DNA from: Phoronis australis
Lineage: Eukaryota > Phoronida > Phoronidae
Assembly (NCBI GenBank): GCA_002633005.1
Contig: NMRA01000014.1
Coordinates: forward strand, 624,970-686,969
Length of the DNA stretch: 62,000 nucleotides
Direction of reading: 5' to 3'
A model generated the notes under the pieces. That model did no database searches and had not been told where the DNA came from. It saw nothing but the letters and a program-made list of their open reading frames with translations. This document shows, in pieces, positions 34,175-45,531 of the stretch. Position 1 is the first letter of the stretch. Each line of letters starts with the position of its first letter. Made by a program: the position numbers and the translations under genes.

Positions 34175-34831
34175 ATGGCGGAAAAAACAGTGATTTCGGT
34201 AATTTCATCCCTGGTTGGTAAAAACTATGGAACGTGAAAGGTTCAGTGTCAAATGGCACTGATGAAAGATGGCCTATGGAACATTGTCGCGGGTAAGGAA
34301 GTTCCTCTTTCGGGAGATGATGCTTCAAAACTCGAGAAATACAATGTAAGAAGGGACAAAGCACTTGCTACCATAGTTCTCTCAGTGGAAACTAGTTTGT
34401 TGTACATACTAGGAGACCCCGTGAATGCCTGTGACGTGTGGCAGAAGTTGCAGAACCAGTTTCAAAGGAAAACTTGGGCAAATAAGCTGTATCTACGTAA
34501 GAAACTATATCCAATGAAGTTAAATGCAGGTGATGACGTCAGTGCTCATATCAAATCCATGACTGAGCTTTTTAATGAATTTGCAGAAATTGGTGATCCA
34601 GTAAACGATGAAGATCGTGTTGTGCATCGTCTTGCAAGTCTTTCCGATATGTATGCTGTGTTGGTTACAGCATTGGAGGCTTGCGAGGAGGTGCCTAGGA
34701 TGGAATTAGTGACTGAGCGTTTATTACACGAGGAGCGGAAACTTAGCGAACAGTCAGCCGGGGAAGCACTTGTCGCTCGGGAAAAGACTAGGTCAAACGA
34801 GGGTCCTCAGTGTTATTTGATGTACATGTAA
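34175..34831 (+). pseudogene. Copia gag
   Basis: The ATG at 34175 starts a Copia gag (UBN2-type). An in-frame TGA at 34235-34237 sits where a tryptophan is expected, and the frame then runs to 34831. Landmarks are GLWNIVAGKE, DVWQKLQNQF, LRKKLYPMKLN and DRVVHRLASL. The zinc knuckle that should bind RNA is damaged: only YGHIKRNCP survives, in another frame beyond 34831, so the first cysteines are lost. Confidence 0.85.
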
Positions 34832-34832
34832 A

Positions 34833-35489
34833 TTGTATGGTCACATAAAACGTAATTGTCCAAACGAAGATGTCAGTGATACAAAATGCAAAGCTGATAC
34901 AGCCAACATAGCGACTAAGGACAGTGACAGTGAGGTGTCTGTTGGCTTGCTGATGAATGCAAAGCTTAGTAATGCTAGGTCTACTCATGAATGGATCATA
35001 GACTCGGGAGCATCAACACACATGTGCTACGACAGAGCAAAATATACCGAGTTTACGGAGCTTCAGGACAGTAGAAACGTAACGCTTGGGGATGGACGTG
35101 TTTTAAAAGGAACCAGCCAAGGAGTGGTTGAACTCGAACTTGACTCCCTCAACGGGAATAACACAAAATGTGTGTTAGAAAATGTTCTGTTTGTACCACG
35201 TCTGTCATTCAGTTTGTTAAGCGTTTCACAAGCTATCAGCAAACTTGGCACCATAGAATTCACTGATACTGAAAGTAACATTATGAATGATGTCGGTAAA
35301 GCAGTTGCAAAAGGCCACAAAGTCAATGGGCTGTATAACTTAAATGTAAAGCCCAGGACTGAGTGTTTGTCAGTAGCAGAGACTACATGTAACTCACAGT
35401 TTGAGTTGTGGCATCGTCGTTTTGGACATTCAGGTGGCCAAAGTTTGAAACAACTGATACGCAGTAACATGACAATTGGACTTGACTGA
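34833..35489 (+). pseudogene. Copia protease and pre-integrase domain
   Basis: The frame encodes the aspartic protease (WIIDSGASTHMC, with the DSG triplet intact), a glycine-rich flap region, LENVLFVPRLSFSLLSV and the GAG-pre-integrase motif ELWHRRFGH. It ends at a TGA (35487-35489) that interrupts the zinc-binding part of the integrase; the same frame continues afterwards with CEPCVQCK. Confidence 0.88.
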
Positions 35490-36515
35490 AAGTCGGATTG
35501 TGAACAGGGAGTTTGTGAGCCTTGTGTTCAATGTAAACTACACAGAGCCAGCTTTCCAGAAGGCAAGGCTCATCGTAGCAATGTTCCTCTGGGACTCGTG
35601 CACACTGATGTTTGTGGTAAAGTGAGCACAGCTTCCCTCATTGGCCGTGAATACTTTCTATCGTTTGTCGACGATTATTCCCGGTATACTTGAGTGTACT
35701 TCATCAAGCGTAAGGATCAGGTATTCGATACCTTTTTAGAATGGAAGGCAATGGCTGAGAATCTTACTGGTCAGAAAGACAAAACTCTCAGATCTGACAA
35801 TGGAGGAGAGTACATTTCAAAGCAGTTTGAACAGTGCCTCAGACGAGAAGGAATCAGACACCAAGTAACTGTTCCGAAGACACCAGAGCAAAACGGAGTT
35901 GCCGAAGGAATGAATCGCACCTTTGTCGAAACTGCACGCTCAATGCTTAATGAATCGCTTTTGCCCCAGAAATTTTGGGCAGAGGCAGTCCCCACTGCTA
36001 CCTATTTGCGAAACCGAAGTCCTACGAGGGCAGTAAAAGGTCAAACTCCATTTGAGGCCTTGATTGGCGAGAAACCGAGCGTTGATACTCTACGTGCTTT
36101 TGGCTGCAGAGCATATGCACATGTCCCTAAGGACGAACGTTCAAAGTTTGATTCAAAATCTAGGAAGACCATCTTTCTGGGATATGCACCTGATAGTAAG
36201 GCATATCGTGTGTATGATATAACTCGTGATCGAGTCATTCTTACTCGTGATGTTGTGTTTGACGAGTACATATTCGGACTCGAGAAGGAGTATAAAAGGC
36301 CAACGGTACTGTCCGAGATAGGTAGTGAGAAATGCATCGAACAGGCGGATTGCAACCAGTCGGAAGTGAATGAAACTCCTGATGATTTGGTAGAGTTACG
36401 TAGGTCGAACCGCGAGAGACGCAGTCCAGATAGGTATGGTGAATGGGTTTACACTGCTCAAAAAAATCTGAACCTATTTCGGTGGGCGAAGCATTATCCG
36501 GGCCTAACAAGATAA
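35490..36515 (+). pseudogene. Copia integrase
   Basis: The core carries all three acidic residues in recognisable context: VHTDVCG, LRSDNGGEY and PEQNGVAEGMNR. A TGA at 35691-35693 splits it. Downstream are the typical GCRAYAHVPKDER and FLGYAPDSKAYRVYD blocks, then an acidic linker. The glutamate motif is usually followed by RxNR; here it is GMNR. Without the stop the catalytic residues would be complete. Confidence 0.88.
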
Positions 36516-37258
36516 ACTGGAGATCTTCTATGGATAAGGAATTGGAATCACTCCGTGAACACAATGTGTGGACATTGGTTGAGCCCCCAATAAATCGCTC
36601 CGTTGTTGGGTGTAAATGGGTGTTTAAAGAGAAACTTGGGTCTGACGGCTGTGTTCAGCGTTACAAGGCACGGTTAGTGGCTCAGGGTTTCTCATAATGT
36701 TTTGGTCAGGACTATGACGACACTTTTAGTCCTGTTGTGAGACCGGAGTCTGTGCGAGCACTGATTGCTCTTGCATTAAAACAAAATATGATGCTTCATC
36801 AGATGGATGTGAACACTGCATTTCTAAATGGTGTGTTACATGAGGAGGTGTATATGACACAACCCGAGGGATTTGTTGAGAAAGGCAAGGAAAACCTTGT
36901 CTGTAAGCTCAACAAGAGTATTTATGGGTTGAAACAGTCACCTCGCTGTTGGAACATTGTTTTGGATGAGCTTTTGCATAACATTGGTTTTAAACTTTCG
37001 GATAATGATCCATGCATTTATATGTTGGATGGTGGTACTGCTATACTAGCAGTTTATGTCAATGACATAATTATTGCTGCAACTGATGATGAAGAAATGT
37101 CAGTGACTAAGCGATCAATTAAGGCAAAATTCAAAGTAACTGACATGGGTGAATTGAAATACTTCTTGGGGGTTGTGATTGATCAGCTATCAAGTGATTG
37201 CTCAGTTAGTTTTTCACAATCAGCTTACACGACCAAAGTTTGGTATGAGCGACTGTAA
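36443..37258 (+). pseudogene. Copia reverse transcriptase
   Basis: After a frame change the RT reads WVFKEKLGSDG, RYKARLVAQGFS, a TAA at 36695-36697, DDTFSPVVRPES, HQMDVNTAFLNG (first catalytic aspartate) and KSIYGLKQSPRCW. The active-site box at about 37055-37066 reads YVND instead of YVDD, a change that removes a metal-binding aspartate. Another frame change follows near 37240. Confidence 0.9.
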
Positions 37259-37981
37259 GCCAGTCAGTACCCCTATGGAAATGGGTTTAAAACTTGAACC
37301 AAATGATGTTGCTACTTTTGCTCAGGAATTATGTCAGTCTGCTGTTGGAAGTTTACTATATCTGAGTCAGTGGACAAGGCCAGATATAGCATTTGCAGTG
37401 AGTCGTGTTTCGCAGTTCTACTAGAAACCGACCGAAAACCACTGGTCTGCTGTTAAGCGGATAATGCGATACTTGAAAAGAACGGTTAATTTTGGATTGC
37501 GATTTCCAAGAAGTGAGCTCTCGGACTGTGTTGGATATTCCAGATTCCGACTGTGGAGGAGATATCGTACGTAGATCGACATCTGGATATATCTCTTATG
37601 TGACTGGATCAGTTGTCAGATGGAGAAGCAAACGTCAATCATGTGTTGCTCTGTCATCAGCTGAAGCGGAGTATGTTGCCTTGGGGATGGCTGCGCAAGA
37701 AGCCAATGCTTTCCAAACTTGTGCTCGAGTTGAGTGGAATTCAAAAACCGGTGACTATTTTTGAGGATAACCAGGCAGCCATATCAATGTGTCACAATCA
37801 AAAATTTCATGGTCGTGCCAAACATATTGAAATCAAACATCATTTTATCCGCGATCTGGTCAGCACTGGTTCTATTGACTTAAAGTATTGTTGTGGTGCA
37901 CTAATGTTAGCAGACATGTTGACGAAGCCATTGCCAAGAGAAACATTTGAAAAACTCCGGGCCACGGCAGGAATTAGTTAA
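37240..37981 (+). pseudogene. Copia RNase H
   Basis: Pieces in three frames: GSLLYLSQWTRPDIAFAVS, then STSGYISYVTGSVVRWRSKR and SSAEAEYVALG, then EDNQAAISM, KHIEIKHHFIRD and ADMLTKPLP, ending at the natural stop 37979-37981. A TAG at 37422-37424 and two or three frame changes break it. Confidence 0.88.
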
Positions 37982-38142
37982 ACATTAGTTTGTTAGTTGC
38001 TCAACGGTTAACATAAGTGAGGAGGAGTGTTGGCATTTATTAGTTAACGTCTAGTTGATACCTTATCATAACTGCATTGAGGACTTTGAGAATACCTTTT
38101 ATTAGTTATGTTTGAACTTAAACACTAACAACTGAGGAGTAG

Positions 38143-38313
38143 TGTTGAAAATCATTTATTAGTTTAAGTTCCTTCTATGTTACATCGACCGCATTATTAC
38201 GATTTGTTGTTTCGTTGTAGTTAGTCTCTTTTTTGGCACAATATATTGGGTCATTTTCACCACGTGATGGTATTTAATTTTTTCTTTCCAACCAAAAGTG
38301 ATATATTTCAACA
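38143..38313 (+). repeat. Copia 3' LTR
   Basis: 171 bases, TGTTGAAA ... TTTCAACA, matching 33864-34023 except for substitutions and an insertion near its 38190 region. Confidence 0.92.
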
Positions 38314-38318
38314 TCAAG

Positions 38319-39124
38319 ACCTTGGCACCCAGTTCTGTTGCAAACTTGAGGTACATGCCATAAAAAGAGAAATAACGCATGATTTTTTTCAAAAAGCGAA
38401 ATTTCACCAAACCAAACTCATGTGCTCAGTCTCAAACAATCTATGATTTTGGGTATAGAGTTTAAAGGTTAGTTTTTGTATGAATTCACTATTAACGTGT
38501 TAAATAAGGCCTTTGGCAATCCAAAGCTGTCATGAGAAGTTTATGTAGTCCCAGTACGGTAAACTTAGCTTTGTGCTATCTTTTTCTGTAAACAGTGTTT
38601 ACAATGGAATTAACCACATGGTGAGTAATAATCTACCAGGTCCTGATATTGACTGTTTTAACTTGGACATTCCAGAGGATGGTTTTCTCGATTCCCGCCC
38701 AAATGTGTAGAGTCTATGGTTTGTCTATGGGTTGATCAATGAGAGTAAGATATTCCTAGACGTATTGTTGGCTGCCAAGGGCCACTCTGTGTAATGTATC
38801 ATTGTTTTCTTTGCTCAGTGGTGTTTTACTGCTTAAGTAATTAACATTCACTCAAAAAAGCTGCATTAAGAGTCTAGAATTTGAGACTGATAGTGTTGAG
38901 CATTAATATATTTTGAATGGTTTCTCTGTTGGGTTTACACGTTGGTCTTGTAAAGAAGTGTTGTAATATCACCACCAGATTACTCCCGGTTAATATCAGA
39001 AAATGTTATAACTTTTGACCATAGGCCGTGACCAAACAACTAAGAGAGCATGTTTTTGTTAAGAAAAGTTGTCATTAAACAAGCTATAAAATGTGGTTTT
39101 AAAAAGTTCAGTCCATGACTGATT
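38319..39124. other. Region without recognised gene
   Basis: AT-rich sequence between the Copia element and repeat block C. No exon or repeat identified. Confidence 0.55.
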
Positions 39125-40030
39125 TCATGCGTCCACATATTTATATGCTGGTGCATATTGCCGTCATCTCCTTTTTGGTGTCAGATGACCGTCGTCCGCG
39201 ACGTCAGCAAGTGTACAGGTAGATGTATCTCCTAAGCCCCTCACAGCATCTTGGTGAGATTTGATTGTATGAAGATAGCAACTTGCGACGACGACGTTCG
39301 AACCGCTCCGACCACTGGTTTGCCCCTCGGTGGCAATTCTATTTTTTTACTTTTACCTCTGTATCTTCGGAGATAATCAACGTATTTTCAATAAATTTGA
39401 CAGTTAGGCATCGATTAGTGTGATGGAATTATTCTCCAGTTTTTTGGATGAACCTGTGGTAATTTAATTGCGTCACTTAGTGCCTACTTTTACTTTTTTT
39501 CCAATCTTTTTTGGCTTCTGGCCATCTCTCGAGTAAACTGCTCTAGGAATGATTGTGAAAAGTGGCTTCCGTGTTCTCATTGTGAAGAGGGCGACTGACG
39601 ATGACTTTGCGACGATGTGGACTTAAGTGGCGCCCCCTAGTGGCAGTTTAGTTTATTTCTCGCCGTGGTTGTATCTCCAAAGTATACGTGAAGATGACGA
39701 TGACTTTCAGACGAATCAAACTGGCAGAATTGACTTCATACTTCTCCGGTTTTCGTATTGATTCGAGGTACATGTGCGGAGATTTTTACTGTTTTTGAGT
39801 GTGTTTTTGGCGTCTTCTCCTTTTGTCACGTAAACCACTCCATGGATAGTTTTGGAAATTGGTATGTATGTTCCAAATGAGAAGAGGACGGCTGGTATTC
39901 CAACGACCTCGGCTCCTGTGGCTCCTCTTGTGGTATTTTTTTACGCCCTGTCTGTATCCCTTGAATTTTATTGTTAAGTTTAGCAAGTGTTTTACATGAA
40001 GTTCACAATGAACGACGACCACCTAGAGGT
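39125..40030 (+). repeat. Dispersed repeat block C with CTCF-like words
   Basis: Begins with a hairpin-like head (ATGCGTCCACATATTTATAT) shared with blocks A and B. The best CTCF-core-like word of the window is at 39630-39643 (reverse complement CCACTAGGGGGCGC, preceded by TG). Degraded words lie at about 39320, 39470 and 39920. The tandem text is the same as in the other blocks but more diverged. Confidence 0.7.
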
Positions 40031-42500
40031 AATTTCATTTTTTTTTCTTTCTATTAATATATGTATTTTGTAGCTCCTATCATGATACCAGGCTGAAGCT
40101 CTTCACCCTAGCAAAAGTAGAAACTTTCGGAGCGTGATTGGAGGGGCCCATTACAAATGTTATTGAATAACAGAGATGTCTGTATTGTAATAGAGACTAA
40201 TCTAAAGCCATCAAAAAAGAGCCGGCAAATTATGAAATTTTAGAGGACCCAATGTAAAGATAGACACACCTTCAGACACCTCGTGATACTTAGAGGGCCC
40301 TGACCAAGGATAGACAAAAATTAACGCCCCCTTTAGTAACGTTAAAAGTCCTGAACGGGATGCGTTCTACATTATTATCTGTGGCCCCGCTCTTCGACCG
40401 CCTTCCTTTGTTGACCTATATTAACATAAGAGGTCCCTCTTTTGAGGCCCGAAATTCTTTCCTATGTCATTTAATAAAAATAAATCATTTTAAATAATAA
40501 AGTGCAATATGTAGTTATAGCACTGGGTGCTTTTCGAAGTTTTTTTTTTCTTTCCTGAGCTGAACAATACATGTGTCACTGAGCAATTTGTCATACCAAG
40601 ACAGCAGCTCCTTTACTTTCTTCGTATCCTTTGTGACGTAAAACAGTGCCGTTTATGAAGAAGCTGGTTTTGTGTGAGATAAATTCCCTTCCAACACCTA
40701 CCACCCACAATGACTTCTACTTTCTTTTCATACAGACTTCAGTTTTAACTAATATGACAAACGCTTGCTTCTTTTTCCTGGTCATCAAAGTAAACCTATT
40801 GCAGTATTTGACAAACTCTGAGATACGTGTACTGCTCAAAATTATAAATAAAGAGTATACATTGCCAAGCACTTACCACCAAGTTGCTGCTTTTTGACAC
40901 GTACCCAGGAAAGTACTTGAGTTTGTCCCATTTTTTGGTTTTTTACTTCACAGGAAATATAATATCCATATCTCAATTCCTTTAACTCGGGTATCACAAT
41001 TGTGCCAGCCCTCTTACTTCGGAGTGTTGATTCTGGAACACAAAGCAACACTTATATTATAAAAGTTTTATCGCAACTCTTCCATATTCATAAGCGCACA
41101 TTAAGATTGTACATGTGCGTGTATGACATTCCAAGACTATCACTTCCTGCTGAAATAGTTCGTGCACTCGTTAATCTAAACAGAAATGATTCTTTATTTC
41201 GACCCTTTCCCTGACATTCCCAAGTTATGTCATGTGATATTACATTTCCAAACAACAAAAACGAGTGAAAGATAATTCCGTTAACCTTTGCCAGTAAGGA
41301 TTTTCCTGCACTGCATCACCTGTACTTTCTACTTATTAAATTAAAACTCCGAACTATTTTGGTTCCGAATACATGTGCGCAAAAGATTTTGCCGTACTCT
41401 ACAGTTGTATGATGAAGGAAATGTAGTGCCTTATCGAAAATATCTAATATCTGACTAAATATCTACAAACAACTAGCTCGGTGGCAGCCCTACATTAAAA
41501 CAAACTTGGCAAAGACAGGTCTGTACTTTTTGTCGGGCAGCTTAATAAAATATATAATGGCTTAATATACACCCTATGACAATGTTCCACCATCCAGCAT
41601 GCAGTTGTAAAGCAAAGTGTCAAAGCAAAAGACGAACACATCATTTCAAATAGTAGTTATATGTCGAGATCACTTGGAACTAAGTGAAAGCGAAATACAC
41701 TGTGAAATAAATCATCACAGCAGGTACAATGTACAAGAGCATACCCACGGTGAGTGTAAATGTACGTAATAGACGGTATAGAAACTCAACGACCCTCACA
41801 CCCCACGACCCAATAGCCCTTAGACTCATGAACAGTGGTAATGGATGTATCAGCGCCATTTACACATTTCGTAATCGTGTTACGTCGGTGTATAACTTTC
41901 CCCATCAGGTTTGCCCGCACGCGAATCTGCTCTGGCTCAGTTTTATTGGTTAAAAAAAGAACCAGAAAGTAGCGTAATAACATGATCTGAAACAGCAAAT
42001 TGTGAGTGTGCTTTCATTGCCGCGCAAATAGTTCCACGAGCGGCTAACAATGACTATTCTACTATACTTACTGTGAGAGTACGTTAACGTAAGTGTCCAC
42101 AATTTCACAGTTTTATTATTAACTTTCTGTTGTATACTAGTTTACCATAAACTCCTTGAAACTCTAAGGTACTATTGCATTAGCAGTTTGTTTTTTTTTT
42201 CGAACCGTATTCACCGAAGAAATTATACAGTCGTCGGTTCCTGGCACTTTCTCAAAAAATTGAATCTGCCATTCACTGAAGAACAGACGAGACGATAAAA
42301 CTTTGGCAGACACATTTGTTACGATGGCAACTATTTGTTTTGATTTGGTCGCATTTTTTCCGTTTCTGGCTTATAAAGTTGCCGAATTGACTCTCTTACT
42401 TGCAATAACAAAAAGTAGAAAGCCAGCCGAGCTCAGGGCCCTACTAGTTGGTCCTGCAAGACAGCGTTTGTTCAAATCGAGTCGATCTTACTGTATGTAG
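40031..42500. other. Region without recognised gene
   Basis: Non-coding; no exon, RNA gene or element recognised. Confidence 0.55.
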
Positions 42501-42598
42501 ACAGTGTCGATGGGGTTGAGGGCAGTGTGTCGAGGAGATCGTGGGTCAAGGGGATTGAGGGCAGTGTATCGAGGGGATCGTGGGTCGAGGGGGTCGTG
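42501..42598 (+). repeat. Minisatellite, 39-base unit
   Basis: About two and a half G-rich units starting GGCAGTGT at 42521 and 42560, with GTCGAGG and GATCGTGGGTC inside each unit. Confidence 0.75.
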
Positions 42599-45327
42599 CA
42601 TTTTGGGATCTAGTGAATAGAGGGGTTTTAGAACAATTCCACAGGGAATTTACCGGGATCTGGTAAATACACGTGAACTACTCATGCAGCTCATATTTTC
42701 TGTGGCTTTTCGATTGATTTGAAAGTCAAAACGGAAGATTTTCAGAAGACTCTTACAATACAAGCCCATAATACAAGTACATGTAATATTAAAATTACGT
42801 GCCAGAAAAAAAGAACCCCATGTTTGAATTTCGCCACCAGTGTCCAGGTCGATGCACAGGAGAAGAAGACTTCTGTCGAATCTTACTCAGACCAGCATGC
42901 CTACGCAAAGGCCATGTATGACGATACACTACAAGTCCTGATATACGGAGCCACCCACAAGTCGGGAACGATTTCTGAGCTTCCTTTCCCATAATAAACT
43001 CCGATACTGTGTTGAAAGTCAAAGAATGGGATCTGCAGTCACAACCATGCCACCGACGCGTCTGTCCGTGTTCATCACCTCCGCCATTTGCAATGCTGAC
43101 ATATCAACAAGTGGTAACAGTTTGAAATTAGCCAAGTTCAGTGCTCTAGTGGTAAAACGAGAGGTACAGTAAGTAGGCGCCCAGAGCCCACCGTATCACC
43201 TTGAGCAGTGAACGTAACTTACTGTGCCTAGGCTCTACGTTCAAATGTCAAAAGGTGGTTGAATGAGCCTACGAGCACCTACGCCCCGCTACAGCATTGG
43301 CCGAGTTCATTAATCTAGAGGGCGATTTCCTACCTTTGTTAGGCAGAGTGACTACCATGGCGGATACCTGGTCAGGCAAGTTCAGACTGTCCAAAATTCA
43401 TTGAGGGGGAAGAAAATAGTAAACTGAAGTAAGCACAGCCATGAACCTTCCGTTGACAGGGCTGGTGTCATAAACAGGAACTATTATGTAGACAATGGAG
43501 CAGGGTCAAAGGGTAAGTCACCTTCAGGGAACAAGGCTAACCAACTGCGACAACTGGTGGTTCAGAATCAAAGCTAGGAGATCAAATCTCAGGAACATTT
43601 TTTGTTATCAAGCACTTTGTATTCAAATATTTGTAATGAGAACATACACGATGTAGTACACAAAAATACTAAAGGGATCTACACGACTGCCTTTGTTAGT
43701 TTCAATGAACAATAATAGGCGTTGAATCTGTTGAGGGAAATACAGACGGCCATGTAAGAACTTTCCTGTATTCATCTCCTGCTTTACTTGTACTTCAACC
43801 GTGACCTCTGACATTTAAAGTTTAATGTCAACTCGAAGTCGTTAGCCGTTTCAATCACCCAACTTTTGGCAAATAGTTTGAAGTAATATAATTATAGAAG
43901 TGTAAATAACGCTCAACATACAGGTGTCAATCGTAACATCTGGAACAGGAGTGGTAATTATATGACAGTTCTGTCACAGTTTTCATTTGTTAAATATTTT
44001 AGTGTCTGTAACACAGGCGCCGATTCATCGGTACAGGTGACTACAATATAAAATATTGCTCTTATTTAAATATTCTGGAGGAGATGTTACAAGTTCAGTG
44101 AAAAGTTGCCCTTGTTTTCATCTTAGTTATATCTTTTTAAGTAATAAATCGTCACTTTTAAAACTGTTTCCTTTACTAGAGAAAACTTGCAGTACATAAA
44201 GGATGTGATCCGCCACGCGAACAGCCGAAGTAAATTAGATTTAAAAATGGGCAAAAAATTTTAGGAATTCGAAGTGTGTGGGATAAATACAAAACGTACC
44301 TCGATTGGTGTACATTACGTAAAATCCCACTCGACATTATTCCACGTATCGAATTGGACCTTCGGTTACGGTCGATACGCGGAATATTGTCTCGTGAGAT
44401 ATTACATGTACATGTACTTCATGTACGCCATTCTCTGTACGTTCTGTAAATGTACAAAACAGTATCAAAGCAAAACTGAAACATACATACATATAAGTAC
44501 CTGTTTGTCAATAATGAATACGGAAGTGTCATTGTTACCGTAAAATCTCACTAATTTAGGATACTTTGTGACCGACAAATGAATTTTTTGCTGAACAAAA
44601 CTCCATGTATTACAAAATAAATGCTATGAGTTTCAAAAGATCTTCACCATGCATGTAGCTGCATGTACCAAAAGGCTACAAGTCGGAGAATCTGCGGGAT
44701 TTAGAGCTACATATATTTAAATCAATTAGAATGTAAGAAATTGATAATTTTTGTTCCAAATTGATGAGATTTTTCTGTAATACGAAAAAGTATGCATAAC
44801 TTGGAACCTGTGTGAATATGATCACGCTTTTCAAGGTTCCGTTACCAAATATACATTGTAGCGCCTGTGAACTTTCTCCCCGAGTAACAATCTAAACTAA
44901 GCTACCCAGACTCTCTGACAAAACAACTGCAAATGCAATTTGTGGTATAAGTGTCACGTAACTAAGCACATCCGTACAAAATATGTTATTTTAAGGTAAA
45001 CAAATTCGCAATACGGCGTTTTAAAAGCACCAGTGCAAGCGTAGGCCAACAAAATAAGGAAATAGCAAATTTTACAACACTCAAGTTTTAAACTGATCAA
45101 AAAAACCTTAGCGGGGTACACAAGAGTGACAGACAAAGCAAATTTGAGAAACGTCGACAACCCAAAGTACATTTAAACATAGACTATAGTACATGGACCG
45201 CCAACTCCGTGCATTTTCAATGGACGAAATCTGTGATCTTACGCATAAGCCCTTACGTCATTATTCACTGGCGACACTTGGCTAAATTTTCTGGTGCAAT
45301 TTTTGGAAAGTACATCGTCTGCTAATC
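42599..45327. other. Region without recognised gene
   Basis: No supported feature. A TACATGTACATGTACTT run occurs near 44405. Confidence 0.55.
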
Positions 45328-45531
45328 ATGGTCAGCTTCTGTGTGGCCGGTTGTTCGGCCACACAGGAGAAATGCAAAGGAAGCTTCCATACCATCCGAA
45401 AACCCCATAATCGGCTGTGGGAAGAAAAGCTTATTTCTTTTGTCACCGTGAATGGCAGTTGCTTCAGTAATATGACTTTATACATTTGTTCTGAAAGGCA
45501 CTTTGAAGATGAACGTTTTTAAGAGGATCTG
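45328..45531 (+). pseudogene. THAP zinc-finger exon with premature stop
   Basis: An ATG at 45328 opens a THAP domain: FCVAGC (C-x4-C), SFHTIRKP, a tryptophan (RLWEEKL), and ICSERHF (C-x2-H) followed by EDERF. THAP fingers bind DNA in transcription factors and P-like transposases. A TAA at 45520-45522 interrupts the frame four codons before a donor (CTG|GTAAGC). Beyond the stop the frame gives EDL, the residues usually found there, so the stop is a late nonsense mutation in what looks like a first exon. It has no inverted repeats and is unrelated in sequence to the THAP elements at 6 and 56 kb. Confidence 0.6.

Larger units (their letters stand above)
33864..38313 (+). mobile_element. Full-length but inactive Copia LTR retrotransposon
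   Basis: A 4.45-kb element bounded by two LTRs and flanked by a 5-base target duplication TCAAG (33859-33863 and 38314-38318). The gene order is gag, protease, integrase, reverse transcriptase, RNase H, the Copia order. At least five premature stops and about five frame changes are present, and the RT active site is altered. The LTRs differ by substitutions and a roughly 10-base indel, so the insertion is moderately old. Just before the right LTR, GAGGAGTAG serves as a polypurine tract; a similar GAGGAGGAGTGTTGG followed by LTR-like text occurs at about 38020. Confidence 0.95.

Noticed and set aside
43140-43245. tRNA or tRNA-derived SINE
   Set aside because: CTAGTGGTAAAAC and GTTCAAATG resemble A and B boxes, but they are about 85 bases apart and no cloverleaf could be drawn.
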